A DNA stretch of 64,000 bases from positions 1-64,000 of the forward strand of contig JAECUM010004321.1 in NCBI GenBank assembly GCA_016617855.1, in the 5' to 3' direction. This stretch comes from Megalonaias nervosa. Its lineage: Eukaryota > Mollusca > Bivalvia > Unionida > Unionidae. This document shows, one piece after another, positions 36,285 to 45,779 of the stretch (position 1 is its first letter; every line of letters begins with the position of its first letter). Position numbers and translations under genes: made by a program. Under the pieces are notes generated by a model that had not been told where the DNA came from, did no database searches, and saw only the letters and a program-made list of their open reading frames with translations.

Positions 36285-36704
36285 CACAAAATTTATTGCT
36301 ATGTCATCATTGTTCTTGCTCAGATACCTGCCTAATTGCAAATTAAACTTTAAAAAATCGGGATCTCTCGACATCTGTCGGATAAACATAATACAATAAT
36401 AACCACAAGCTGATGTTCCAGTTGGCTGTAGTTGATTAGATCAGTAATTTATTTTTTTAAATTTTTTAAAACTATATTGTTTTATATGATCACTCGGAGG
36501 AAGTCCGAACGATTTAAAATAATTATTGTCGTAAACAGCAACCCAATGGGTACCGGATCCATCGTTAAAGTTTTGTATATTTACAACACACGAGCCGCCT
36601 GCTGATACGTCATCAAGTTCATCTTTGGAAAATATTCCACGAAATCCGTTTTAAACAACTTTGTCGTCGGATTTTAGTTTTTCGATTATATCAAAATTAC
36701 TCAA
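36285..36704 (-). pseudogene. adenain-like maturation cysteine protease
   Basis: No single long ORF remains, but one frame is coding-like from about 36704 to the stop after AINFV (about 36285), about 140 codons. Landmarks: NFDIIEKLKSDDK, NGFRGIFSKDE, catalytic His in GTHWVAVYD (Asp five residues later), FKSFGLPPSDHIK, and catalytic Cys in PTGTSACGYYCIMFI. This His-Asp...Cys order and the FG..PP element are those of adenovirus protease. A TAA (about 36650) and a TGA (about 36440) interrupt it. The start is TTG at 36702-36704, overlapping the TGA of the upstream gene, which looks like a decayed ATGA start/stop overlap. The role was cleavage of virion precursor proteins. Confidence 0.85.
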
Positions 36705-36930
36705 CGGCGTCTGGGTCCTGGCAGAGTCTTTCCACGTCCGATTCCTAACAGATTCAGAATTAGACTGCCTGCAAATCTCGCTAAAAGTGGAGCCATTGGA
36801 ATAAATCCTCCTTTTTTTGTTTTCCTTGGCGACTTCGAATTTGTTTTCTTGTTTTATTTTTTGTTTTGTTTGGGTTTTTTTTTGTTTTTTGTTTGTTTTT
36901 TTTGGTTGTTGACGATCTTTAAGCTGGCAT
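36701..36930 (-). pseudogene. lysine-rich mu/pX-like virion core protein
   Basis: The ATG at 36930 (ATGCCAGCT) is followed after a frame change by a strongly basic stretch rich in Lys, Asn and Gln (about 36880-36800), then KKGGFIPMAPLLARFAGS, a hydrophobic LILNLLGIG and a basic tail KTLPGPRRR, with TGA at 36701-36703. A basic arm followed by GGFxPxxAP and a hydrophobic helix recalls the C-terminal part of adenovirus pX/mu. This type of short protein is usual beside the protease in adintovirus-like elements. Likely DNA-condensing or membrane-active virion protein (inference). Confidence 0.6.
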
Positions 36931-36974
36931 TTATTCTTTATTGTTACATAAAACTACGCGTAATAGCCTAGCTA

Positions 36975-37397
36975 TCAATGATAGATTTGTTCGATACCGT
37001 CTGCAGATACCGCCTTTTTAGTTGCTTCTGATACTGCCCCTGATGCTGCTGCTAGTCCCAGTGTTCCTAGTACAGGTAAAATTTTTGGTATTGCGCTAGC
37101 CACTACAGAAAGTGCTGGTCCAAGAAATCTGCCGTCGACCGCATTGCGGTTGGACATCGCTGTTACTTGTGCAACAGATAGTTTAAGAACAAATTGTTTT
37201 CCTTTGTGATCTAGTTTGTTGATTTGTTGTGTTGTCAACATTACATTTACCGCTGTTTTATTTGCCAACGACGAAGTCATTGAAGTCGTCGGCGATATCA
37301 TTAAAGAAACAGAATTATGTTTAGCAACTGCTGCTGCTAATTTTTCAACTTGTCCTGGCGTTAGATATATTTCTTTAGTTTTATATTCGGTTTTCAT
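36975..37397 (-). CDS. virion-core-like protein, 140 residues
   Basis: Intact frame from the ATG at 37397. The N-terminal half has two similar units, IYLTPGQVEKLAAAVAKHNS and VMLTTQQINKLDHKG / LKLSVAQVTAMSNR, each a strand followed by a (T/S)xxQ helix. The C-terminal third is Gly/Ala-rich and hydrophobic (FLGPALSVVASAIPKILPVL). The repeated LTxxQ units followed by a GxFLGP hydrophobic end are a layout I associate with minor virion proteins of Polinton/adintovirus elements. It starts 18 bp after the capsid gene's stop on the same strand. Exact function unknown. Confidence 0.6.
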   Translation of the reverse strand: MKTEYKTKEIYLTPGQVEKLAAAVAKHNSVSLMISPTTSMTSSLANKTAVNVMLTTQQINKLDHKGKQFVLKLSVAQVTAMSNRNAVDGRFLGPALSVVASAIPKILPVLGTLGLAAASGAVSEATKKAVSADGIEQIYH

Positions 37398-37415
37398 TAT
37401 ATCAAGGGTGTTAGA

Positions 37416-38446
37416 TTAATCTTGTACGGTCATTTTTCCCTTGACTGCGTCAATTGTAAAAAATCTATCTCTGACAACTAGCGCGTATATATTATACGCT
37501 TCAGATGGTTGTACGCCAAGCGTCCAAGTAACTTCAATATCAGAAGTTGATTCGATAGCTCGTTCGGGTTGTTTTGAAACGTCGAAGTAAAAGATTGGAT
37601 AAAGAGAACGAAATTCTTCGACAGATATTTGGCTTCCACTATCAACTCGTGGCATCCATAATGCTAATCTTGTAATAGCAAACTGTCCTTCAGCCACTCC
37701 AGCGGCGTGCACTATACAATCATTTTGATCCACTCGATCTAAAATAAGTGTATGTTTTAGTCCTCGAAAAACTTTGTTGTGATCGCGGCAAAGTCCAAAG
37801 ATTGTACTTAACGGAAGCATCATTGTTATTTGTCGAGATTCTGCGGCAAACGCTTTTCGTTTGGCGTATCCTTCATTATATTGATTCGTCGTATATTTGT
37901 GACAGCTAATCGTATTGCATCTCCAATATCACCAGCTGCATTACCAGCAGGATTTGCGATTAAATTATTGTTATCTGCAGCAGAAGCACCAGCACCAGTG
38001 CGGAATTTGCTTGAAATAGCTGTCCCGAATGAGGTATCTTTAAACCACATCATGTCTGTGGCAACCGATCTTAAGTAATCATCTCTGAACGAAACAATGT
38101 TAAGTATTGTGCTTGCTACAGGTAAGTGCATTGAAATATCTTCCACGGTTTGGTTGGCTAGCTGGTATCGAGCACTTCTAAACAAGCTCCAACTTTTATT
38201 GACAAGTGCAATTTCTGCACCAACTGCAATATCACCACCAACTACAATTAATATTTGACCACGTACTTCCAGCATCGCCTTAAGTGGCAACAGAAACACG
38301 TCTTCGTCACGTGTATTAAAAGTTCTAACACCAGCTTTATTTGGTTCGTTTGAGTTTTCGTTGAGATACTCTACGTATTCGAATTCTATTACAATATCAT
38401 CAACATCATGTTCCTCGTCGAGATTATGATAAATTTTAGCCGACAT
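37416..38446 (-). pseudogene. hexon-like major capsid protein candidate (two frames)
   Basis: The ATG at 38446 (MSAKIYHNLDEEHDVDDIVI) is preferred to the TTG seven codons upstream. The frame is open to 37826 and the coding then continues in another frame (FAAESRQITMMLPLSTIFG) to 37416, so one frameshift lies near 37840-37870 in an A/G-rich stretch. Total about 343 residues. Strand-rich segments and the pair LPLSTIFGLCRDHNKVFRG / FAITRLALWMPRV are typical of the proteins occupying the major-capsid slot in this class of element. Position between penton/ATPase and protease agrees. I cannot show the double jelly-roll fold by eye. Confidence 0.6.
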
Positions 38447-38478
38447 TATTTTAAAATCGTCACACAAAATTGTGACGA

Positions 38479-38841
38479 CTAAAAAGCAGCGGGCGTCATT
38501 GGTCTTGTTTTCTTTACAAGTTTGCGTATTACTTCTTCACCACGCTGTGATAATTTTTTTGTGGTAGCTATCATAGCTCGTTCTGTTTCTTTTCTTGGTG
38601 CAATATCTGATATTGCTTGTTTTCTTTCCAATGTTGAAGGCGACGTTGTCGTGCCTCTAACTTTATCGGCGATTTTTTGTCTGACCTCAGTTCCAACCGC
38701 AGTAGCAAAAGATTTACCCGCGTCAAGTGCAATTGGTGCTACTTTACGCGCTATTCCTGATATATTCTCAGCAATTGTTGTAAACATATTTCCAAAAAAT
38801 CCGCCTATGATTTTTCTTCTATAAATTTTTCTTCGTCTCAT
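38479..38841 (-). CDS. basic GGFFG virion protein (pVI-like position)
   Basis: The start is taken at the ATG at 38839-38841 because the upstream gene (penton-like) stops with TAA at 38844-38846, only two bases before. The product of about 120 residues begins MRRRKIYRRKIIGGFFGNMF, an Arg/Lys cluster running into a Gly-Phe hydrophobic patch, followed by Ala-rich helices and a basic C-terminal half. This recalls the amphipathic start of adenovirus pVI or other membrane-active core proteins, but sequence identity cannot be claimed. The frame is open throughout. Confidence 0.6.
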   Translation of the reverse strand: MRRRKIYRRKIIGGFFGNMFTTIAENISGIARKVAPIALDAGKSFATAVGTEVRQKIADKVRGTTTSPSTLERKQAISDIAPRKETERAMIATTKKLSQRGEEVIRKLVKKTRPMTPAAF

Positions 38842-38843
38842 TG

Positions 38844-39218
38844 TTATAAAGTATAGGCTACAAAATTGATCGTATCTCTCCACAGCGACTGTGTCGGCGC
38901 GCGTAGGTGTAAGTAACACGTGACAATTTCATTGTTAAGATCTATTTGTCACCCAGATTGATCTGTTAGTTGCATTGTTATACTTGTTATTTGATTTTCA
39001 AGATTAGTCGAATAGTATATTATTTGTCGAGGAGTAATTTGCATTATTGATACCGGAGGAACATCTGGCGAAAAACTGTAAATTGTTTGACTTTGGCTAC
39101 CTTTGGCTGAGTAAGATCCTAATGCAATAGAGTAATTGATAAAGATTGTATTTACTTCTGTTATGTTAACGGGTAAATCTTCATCATATGATATACTTTG
39201 GTTGCTTGATGATATTAT
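38844..39218 (-). pseudogene. penton-like minor capsid protein
   Basis: The frame is coding-like from about 39218 (SSSNQSISYDEDLPVNITEV) through YSFSPDVPPVSIM, QITPRQIIYYSTNLENQIT, SITMQLTDQSG, a TGA, and QIDLNNEIVTCYLHLR, to TAA at 38844. The C-terminal block ITP..IY....I..(I/L)....D....IDLNNE.V..YL is the typical end of single-jelly-roll penton proteins of Polintons, and it also appears in the relic at 55910-56047. About 125 residues. No ATG exists in this frame after the preceding stop, and the start overlaps the degraded 3' end of the ATPase gene. Confidence 0.65.
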
Positions 39219-39790
39219 TCAATAAATTTATCTTTTGTTACATCACCACATTGCTAGCTCGCAATATTTCTCACATCGACATTATCTAACCAGGGAAACA
39301 GTATAAAACATCCCGTATTTCGCCGAATAAATCTATCGACGTTATAAAACCCTTGAGCAAGATAGACCGCATTACATTTTTTATTACGGGATAATGCAAA
39401 ATAAGACCTAATCTTATTCATCTCCTCCTTGTTTAAAGGGATATCGTCAAACACAATTATTTTATGTTCGGACGAATCAAGTTCATTTACTGGAACTAAA
39501 TCTTCTGGTTGTTTGATTAAGAATATATCATCGCCAGCGCTAAGATCATCGCGAAGTCTGTCGTTATATTCGCTTAATAGCTCGTATTTGTCCTGCTGCG
39601 GATTAATTGTATAAATATACACACGATCGTAGTTAAAGTTGCCATTGAGCAAAAGATTTAATAATAGATTTGTTTTACCAGATCCTGCACGACCAGCAAT
39701 AAGATAATGGCAGTCTGGAAGTTCGTTGTTGTGTTTATGTTTGATTAATCGTTCGGTATCAATATTTAATATCGACGATGGCTTTGCCAT
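39171..39790 (-). pseudogene. FtsK/HerA-like genome packaging ATPase (A32-like)
   Basis: The ATG at 39790 opens MAKPSSILNIDTERLIKHKH. Walker A is LIAGRAGSGKTNLLLN (about residues 30-45); Walker B is HKIIVFDDIPL (about 108-118); a sensor-type Asn/Gln segment is NAVYLAQGFYN. The frame stops at a TAG (39254), but the same frame goes on coding-like (GDVTKDKFIE) to TAA at 39215-39217 and further (YHQATKVYHMMKIYPLT) to about 39171, so the native C-terminus was longer by about 27 residues. It pumps viral DNA into capsids. It heads the minus-strand morphogenesis block; about 150 bp separate it from the divergently transcribed fibre gene. Confidence 0.88.
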
Positions 39791-39938
39791 TGTTGTTGTT
39801 GTATAATTTTATGTTATATAATTTACATAATATGAGTTATTGCACAAAGTCTGGAACAGCGCTCACGGGATTTGACAAAGCAACAATAACTAATACGTCA
39901 TCGTTTGTCAAAAAAAAAGAAAAAAAACCGGCGATACA
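39791..39938. promoter_or_regulatory. divergent intergenic region, probable bidirectional promoter
   Basis: 148 bp separate the ATPase start (-) and the fibre start (+), the only head-to-head junction at this end of the element. It contains TATA-like AT-rich tracts (TATAATTTTATGTTATATAA near 39809) and an A-rich run just before the fibre ATG. Promoter function is inferred from layout only. Confidence 0.4.
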
Positions 39939-41120
39939 ATGATAGATAATTTATTAATGTCGAGTCAACGAGTGCTTGGTTTGGAAACGGCGTATTCACC
40001 AATAAATGTTGTTAGTACGGAGGCTGCTAGTTATGCACAACTTAAATCCGTCGACGACAGCAAGCTAATCAAATCTGGTGGAGTTGTCAGATATGATATG
40101 TCAGAAAAAAAGGATAATAAACTTAGAAACTTCATATCCACCAGTAAAATTTAATTCAACACAAGCAGTAAGTTTATTACAATTAATGTACGTCGATGAT
40201 ATTAAACTCAGTAAGGCAGGTGACACAATGATCGGCAATATCAACATGTTCGGCAATAAAATAATAAACTTGGAAACTACTCATCCGCCAGCAAATGTTG
40301 ATAACACACAAGCGGTGAGTTATGCTCAACTAAAATATGTTAACAATAACAAGCTTAATAAGACTGGCAAAACAATGACAGGTAATCTGATAATGAGCAA
40401 TAACTCAAAAGTAACTGGATTACCGATAACCTCACCTCCAGCTGATGATATTGATGCTATTAGTTATGCTCAGTTAAAAGGAGCACTCGCCCCATATTTA
40501 AGACAATCTGGTGGACCAATGTCAGGCAACATAAATATGAGAAACAACAAATAACCACAACATATGTTCCAGTTAATCCTAATGATCTGACAAATAAAGC
40601 GTATTTTGACAGTTCATCTAGTGGTGTAAAACGAACCAAAAATAATGTTGGGTATATTCCAACACTTTTTAAGGCAACTGATAACAGAGTTGGGTTTGAG
40701 GTAAGTGCATCATCATATTATCCTGAAAATTATCTTCATCACGCTTTCGCTGTTGATTATGGAAAAGAATGGGCGACTAACGGAGAAAAAAAAGGCTTTT
40801 GGATCAAAATCAAATGTCCTGCCGCAGCTGCTATTTGGCAATTTCATTTGCGCGGTCGATTAAACTCTAGTGTTGGTCGAATTCATAATTGGCGATTGGA
40901 AGGATCAAACGATGATATCAACTGGACAACGTTGTATAGTACAGCAAACACGTATATTTCAACAACACAATATTTTACAATTCCAACTGCAAATACTGTT
41001 AACAAATACTTGTATTTTCGAATTTATGTTGTAGATGCTGAATATCCGTTTCCAGGATTGACAGCATTTCGAAAATTTAATCTAATATTGTATAATAAAT
41101 GTCTGAACCACCAATTATAA
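39939..41120 (+). pseudogene. fibre-like repeat protein with discoidin-like head
   Basis: The ATG at 39939. Four repeats of about 48 residues share G-x-M-x-G-N-(I/L)-x-M...(K)IxxLExxxPP...DAxSYAQLK, with the SYAQLK position at about 40028, 40171, 40318 and 40462. Such phased repeats resemble trimeric phage or virus fibre shafts. After a frame change near 40555 a C-terminal domain follows: GFWIKIKCP, FHLRGRLNSS, IHNWRLEGSNDDINWTTLYS and YLYFRIYVVDAEYPFPGLTA. This order matches F5/8 type C (discoidin) lectin-like domains. Frame changes near 40110 and 40555 disrupt it. It is most simply a receptor-binding fibre with a carbohydrate- or lipid-binding tip (inference). Its stop overlaps the next gene's start by 22 bp. 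Confidence 0.7.
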
Positions 41121-42310
41121 CCGTTGCAAAAGAATTTTATGATAATATTTTTAATCCGTCCAATTTTTTTTTCCTCATATTATGATGATGTTGACTACGG
41201 ATCACAAGCAGTAAACAAATTACAAGATATAAAAACTTTTGGTGTTAATTCGATGAAGAAACAAACATTACCAGAAGCTGAAAAAAATTTTGTTCGCGTT
41301 AGGTATATACGAGGACCACAACTAATAAAAGCAATAAGAAACGACACAATAATTAAAACAAATCTGATAAAAGCACGAGCTTATGGTGGAAGAGCGCAGG
41401 AGGAAAAACGAATAAACGACAATCATAGTCGTCGTGACAAACTAGCGGAAGTTACAAAATTAAGACTGACCAAAAATAAAATGTTACACGATAATTTTTC
41501 ACAACGAGAAATTTTTAAGCATCTCGGTATGTACTACCACAACAAAGAAACCCTAGTTAAAATCATTAGTTTGGCATCAGATTTAGAGTTATTAATCAAA
41601 GTGTACTCGAATGCAATTCTACCAATGATACATAGAGAATCTAAATTCAATTCGATTATTGTTAACATGTCTCTAGAGATAATCAAAAATCCTGACGAGG
41701 AAATCGATAATCTCGATGATGTTGAGCGCGAAAAGCTTTTTGAAGAAGTCAAACAAACAAGGGTGCCGGGGAATATTAATTCTTGCGAAGACATAAGTGA
41801 AGAAGATGATGTTCCACTTCCATCTCTCCAACGCTCCAGACAATTATTGTCAATACGAAATTATTATACTGAAGTTGAGAAAATACTCACGAAACCCTAC
41901 GAAAAATTAATGTTAAAAGTAGCTTTTGTTTTTGGTCTTCTCACAATTGAACGAGACATACTCCGAAAATTAATGCTAATTTTATAGTCGCATAAGCAAT
42001 TATCAGAGAGTATCTTGTTCTCAAAAATTTTACGTTTGATCAGATAAGTTTGGTACTAGGGTTTATTGATGAAACAGAAAGAGAATATGGTAATTTGGTA
42101 AATAAAACAGATTTGTATGAACTTGAATTAGAAAACACGTTTGATTCCTATAGTTGATTAAAGAAAATTGAGGTACTGACAGATGAATGATATAATGATA
42201 CTTCGTCAGATGTTTATGACAATTATAGAGATTTTATAGCTCATCCTAAAAACAATAAGTTCCTGAGTTTCTTGATTCAATTGTTGGTACTAAAACTTTT
42301 AATATTGTAT
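41099..42310 (+). pseudogene. unknown Polinton protein after the fibre gene
   Basis: The start is taken at the ATG at 41099 (MSEPPIITVAKEFYDNIFNP), which overlaps the end of the fibre frame. A T run at 41164-41172 shifts the frame, after which a 270-codon frame runs to 41987: charged and helical, with an acidic segment (NPDEEIDNLDDVEREK). Coding-like sequence goes on in another frame (NFTFDQISLVLGFIDETERE, about 42030) with two TGA codons near 42160 and 42190, to about 42310. Either one long gene or two. There are no recognisable motifs or membrane segments. An assembly or scaffold role is possible but unsupported. Confidence 0.55.
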
Positions 42311-42316
42311 AAAAAT

Positions 42317-42845
42317 TGTAAACAAATATTGTATAAGGAAAAAACAGATCATCGATTTCAATCATATTTCAGAGGCAATTCCAAAACAAGATATTGACGC
42401 ACTAATGCAATATTACAGGTTTTATCATAAACTCCTTTGGTGCGTAAGACAATGTTACCAATATTATAGTAGAATACTTTGGTTAATATCATATTTACCA
42501 CTGCTAATGACTGGCTCTGGCATAATCTCAAGTGGAGCATTATTAAACCCGTTTTTGTTAATAATATCAGGTGTTGGTGTTTGTCTTGCGACAGCATGTA
42601 AAACAATTGAGCCTCGACTTGAGACCAAAAAAATGCTTGTAAAACAACTAGTATCACTTATAAAAAAATTACTTGATCAGATACGATCTTATTTGCCAGG
42701 TGTAAAATATGATATTGACGATTTAAAATGCGAGTTTCGTATTATTGAAAGTATGTTAACAGATATTCTACCAATGAGAGTTAACAGGTATGAAAACAGT
42801 TATGATAAAAAGTATGGTGATGATAAGGTATGCAGTTTTATGTAA
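42317..42845 (+). CDS. two-helix membrane / coiled-coil protein (SLATT- or t-SNARE-like layout)
   Basis: The in-frame ATG is at 42405, but the frame is coding-like from about 42317 (ISEAIPKQDIDALMQYYRFY), so an upstream start was probably lost. Layout: N-terminal helix, then two hydrophobic Gly-rich spans (LPLLMTGSGIISSGALL and FLLIISGVGVCLATA), then a long charged helix (LVSLIKKLLDQIRSYL... LKCEFRIIESML). Small proteins with this plan, sometimes called SLATT- or t-SNARE-like, are common at the ends of Polinton-like elements and appear as remnants elsewhere in this window (21965, 59560). The stop lies inside the right TIR. Likely membrane protein; function unknown. Confidence 0.6.
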
Positions 42846-43053
42846 CAAATGAGTATAAAATTTTATCTAACAAATAATGCAATGATCAACAAAAAATTAT
42901 AAAATAAACTTGAGCCAGAAACCTCCATTATCATTTGAAAAAAAAATTGTTGGTTAGGGTGGGTGGGGTCCCTGGGGTGGGAAGTTGTACTTGTTTGGAG
43001 GTGGCCGGGACCTCAAAAGGGGTCTTGAGCCAGAAACCTTTTCCTCTACTACT
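42818..43053 (-). repeat. Polinton right TIR
   Basis: Inverse of the left TIR, ending CTCTACTACT at 43053. Contains both copies of TGAGCCAGAAACC (42911 and 43026). The inner end overlaps the last codons of the membrane-protein gene. Confidence 0.9.
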
Positions 43054-43273
43054 GTTAAATTTGCTCCTCTTGCACTATTTCTTTCTTTCTGTCTTTTTTT
43101 CTAGAATCAATTATCCAAAATTTTTAATTCGATTAAAAATAATCCTGAAAGCAATTTGTTTTTAAATATTTATTTTTCAACTGGTTACTTACATTTGCCA
43201 TTGTAATCTCATTATTGTTTATAATTCCGTTTCCTAATGCTTATTAGTACAAATCGTTTGCTCATGACCATTC

Positions 43274-43331
<58 letters not shown>

Positions 43332-43667
43332 TGATAGAAAGACAAAAACATTAAGAATGCCCATATCGAATTAAAAGAAAGAAAAACCTGATGGGACGGA
43401 GCCTATCTTTTTTATCTTTGCCGGTGTTCAGTTCCTGATTTTTAATGTTATATGCCTGTCTTCTTTTATTTTATAACTTATAACACTTATATATGTTGTA
43501 TATGTTCACGTGGATCGTCAAAATCGGACGAGGCGGTCTACCATAGCTGTTCCATTTTTTCAAATCAAATTATGGACCAATAGTTCGATTGAGGGTCTCA
43601 TCGCTGGCGGAAACGTCCCTTTATCATTGTGTAAACAACCCCTTTTAAAAAGTTTCAATGCCCCTGG

Positions 43668-43726
<59 letters not shown>

Positions 43727-44528
43727 ATGTGCGTGCGTGTTCTCACGCTTAACCGGGTACACAGTCGCATGAATGCATATAAATTCTACTTATTCATGAA
43801 CTCCATACTGATGCACATATAAAACATATTCAACATTTTTTACAACGTAAATTTTGTCGATTCTTCTGTTTATTGATGAAACATTAATATGAAACTGGTT
43901 TACGTCATTTCAAAGTTTAGTTCTATGATTACATGCTTACAAGAAGAAACACGCTATCATGTCAACTTGAAACTCTGCCATTTTGACCTAGCTTATTTGA
44001 AGTACAAGGGTTCGGAAATATAAACTTCATACAGATAAAATGACTTGGTTTATATCTGTATATTTATCATGAACCATGCTTAATTTCAAGGTCATTTCAT
44101 GTAAAATTTCAACGCTCCGCGAACATAAATGCAATAATATGGCACGATTGTCTACAAAAAAGAAATCTGGAGTCTTTCCTGGATATATTAACGACGGAAT
44201 ATCCAGGAAGTTAAGAGAGATAATTTTGAGTTCAAAGTGGGTATGACACATTAACTATGTCGGTGATAACATGGCACTGCAAAAAATATACGTTTGTATT
44301 GATCTGTCTTACTGTAATTTTTAATATTTTAACCATTCATTCCGGAAACCCATTTGATATATAATAAGAAACTAGTGCCACCTCACTGACCCTATTGACA
44401 ATAAATGTATCAAAACTGATATACTAGGTTGATGAAATATACTAGGTTGGTGAAGTAATAAAACCGTGCTATATAAGTTGAACACGTACCTAGCGCGCTA
44501 TATAGTTTGCAGCTATTGCAATCCCCCC

Positions 44529-44570
<42 letters not shown>

Positions 44571-45418
44571 AAATTCACAGAAATATATCAATGTTGTGAT
44601 CAGTCGTTTTGATAAGGAATATTTGTTACAGTACTTGATCTCTGCTCGAAGAACAGGAAAATCAAGTCCAGTTTTGTTTTATAAATTGGGTTCATTGTGC
44701 ATGAGGTTCATATTATCTTATGAAAAATAACTAATGAAAAATGTTGTATTGCTCAAGCTTTCTTTTCCCCTGCAAATACAATATGAACATTCGATACAAA
44801 TATACATAACAATACCGTCATCAGCGCATTACTGTTTTTCATGTACATATTGATTCATTTCCCCAATACCTTCAATACGTATGACCTACTACCTCTTATA
44901 TTTATTGATTATCCATATAGAGACATAGTGAACCAAATAAATCTAAACACGTGTTCCAATTACAGGTGTAGTGCAAGCAATGTGTAGAGCAAAACATAGA
45001 GCAGAAAGACTGGCAGACAAGCGATTGGACAGATTGACAGGCCCAGAATAGAATATGCAGATCGATGACCTTTTAAGTGTACATCAACATACTTTAGTTC
45101 CATTGGAACATATATTAACAGGCTATCGCATACATTTTAGAGAGTAATATATAGATTACACAGAAAAACTAATACATCAACTATATTATATCATATAAAT
45201 CTAGGTACCTTGTCATATGGGACAAAGGTCAAGGTCACATTTATTTTCTTGAACAGAATCATCAGGCACTCTTCTGTGAATGCAAAGAAATATTTAAAAA
45301 AGGAATAATTACCATAGATCTAAATAATTTCGTATTCAAATTTACTGGCATGAGCACTGAAAGAGTGATCAAATATATAAAAAAAAAAGACACTTTCCTC
45401 TCTTCCTGTTTTTGTAGA
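43054..45418. other. no gene seen; several microsatellites
   Basis: (TG)n at 43276-43329 and 43669-43723, (CT)n at 44530-44567. The remaining sequence is AT-rich and the ORFs there are short and mostly repeat-derived. Confidence 0.6.
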
Positions 45419-45724
45419 CCGCTCCGGTGGCCTAGTGGTTAGAGCGACCTCCTCGGATGCTGGAGGTAGTGGGTTCGAAACCCAGGCCGAGTCATACCAA
45501 AGACTTATAAAAATGATACTAACAGCTGCCTCGCTAGGCGCTCAGAACGAATGGTTAGTGTTAGGACTGGTCGGCCCGGTGTTAGGATAATGTGACTGAG
45601 TGGGACATCGTGCTGCATGTCTGCGTCAACAAGGCCTCAGTGCTGTCATCACTATAAACTGCCACACTGCAGACATCGTAGCGATATGACTGAAAAATTG
45701 TTAAAGCTGCGTTCAATATCCAAA

Positions 45725-45776
<52 letters not shown>
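45419..45776 (+). mobile_element. second-family tRNA-derived SINE followed by (CA)n
   Basis: Box A TGGCCTAGTGGTTAGAGC and box B GGGTTCGAAACCC open a head unlike that of the 28665 family. The body contains CTAGGCGCTCAGAACGAATG, GACTGGTCGGCCCGGTGTTA and CACTATAAACTGCCACACTG, and a (CA)n run at 45727-45776 follows at the 3' side. The order tRNA head, conserved central part and simple tail supports a SINE. Confidence 0.75.

Positions 45777-45779
<3 letters not shown>

Larger units (their letters stand above)
28449..43053. mobile_element. fossil Maverick/Polinton (adintovirus-like), 14.6 kb
   Basis: The element is bounded by inverted repeats of about 236 bp starting AGTAGTAGAG and ending CTCTACTACT, with flanks AGTAAA (28443-28448) and GTTAAA (43054-43059) as a decayed 6-bp target duplication. 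AG...CT ends and a 6-bp duplication are typical of Polintons. Inside are a protein-primed family-B DNA polymerase, a DDE integrase with chromodomain, an adenain-like protease, an FtsK/HerA-like packaging ATPase and capsid-type genes, which is the defining set. The length is near the low end of the usual 15-20 kb even with a SINE inserted. Most larger genes have frameshifts or stops, so the copy is inactive. Confidence 0.92.

Noticed and set aside
29483..42200. TGA recoded as a sense codon in the Polinton
   Set aside because: TGA sites fall where different residues are expected (Ser in polymerase motif C, probably Arg in penton), TAA and TAG stops and frameshifts also occur, and the real gene ends use normal stops. 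Decay is the simpler reading.
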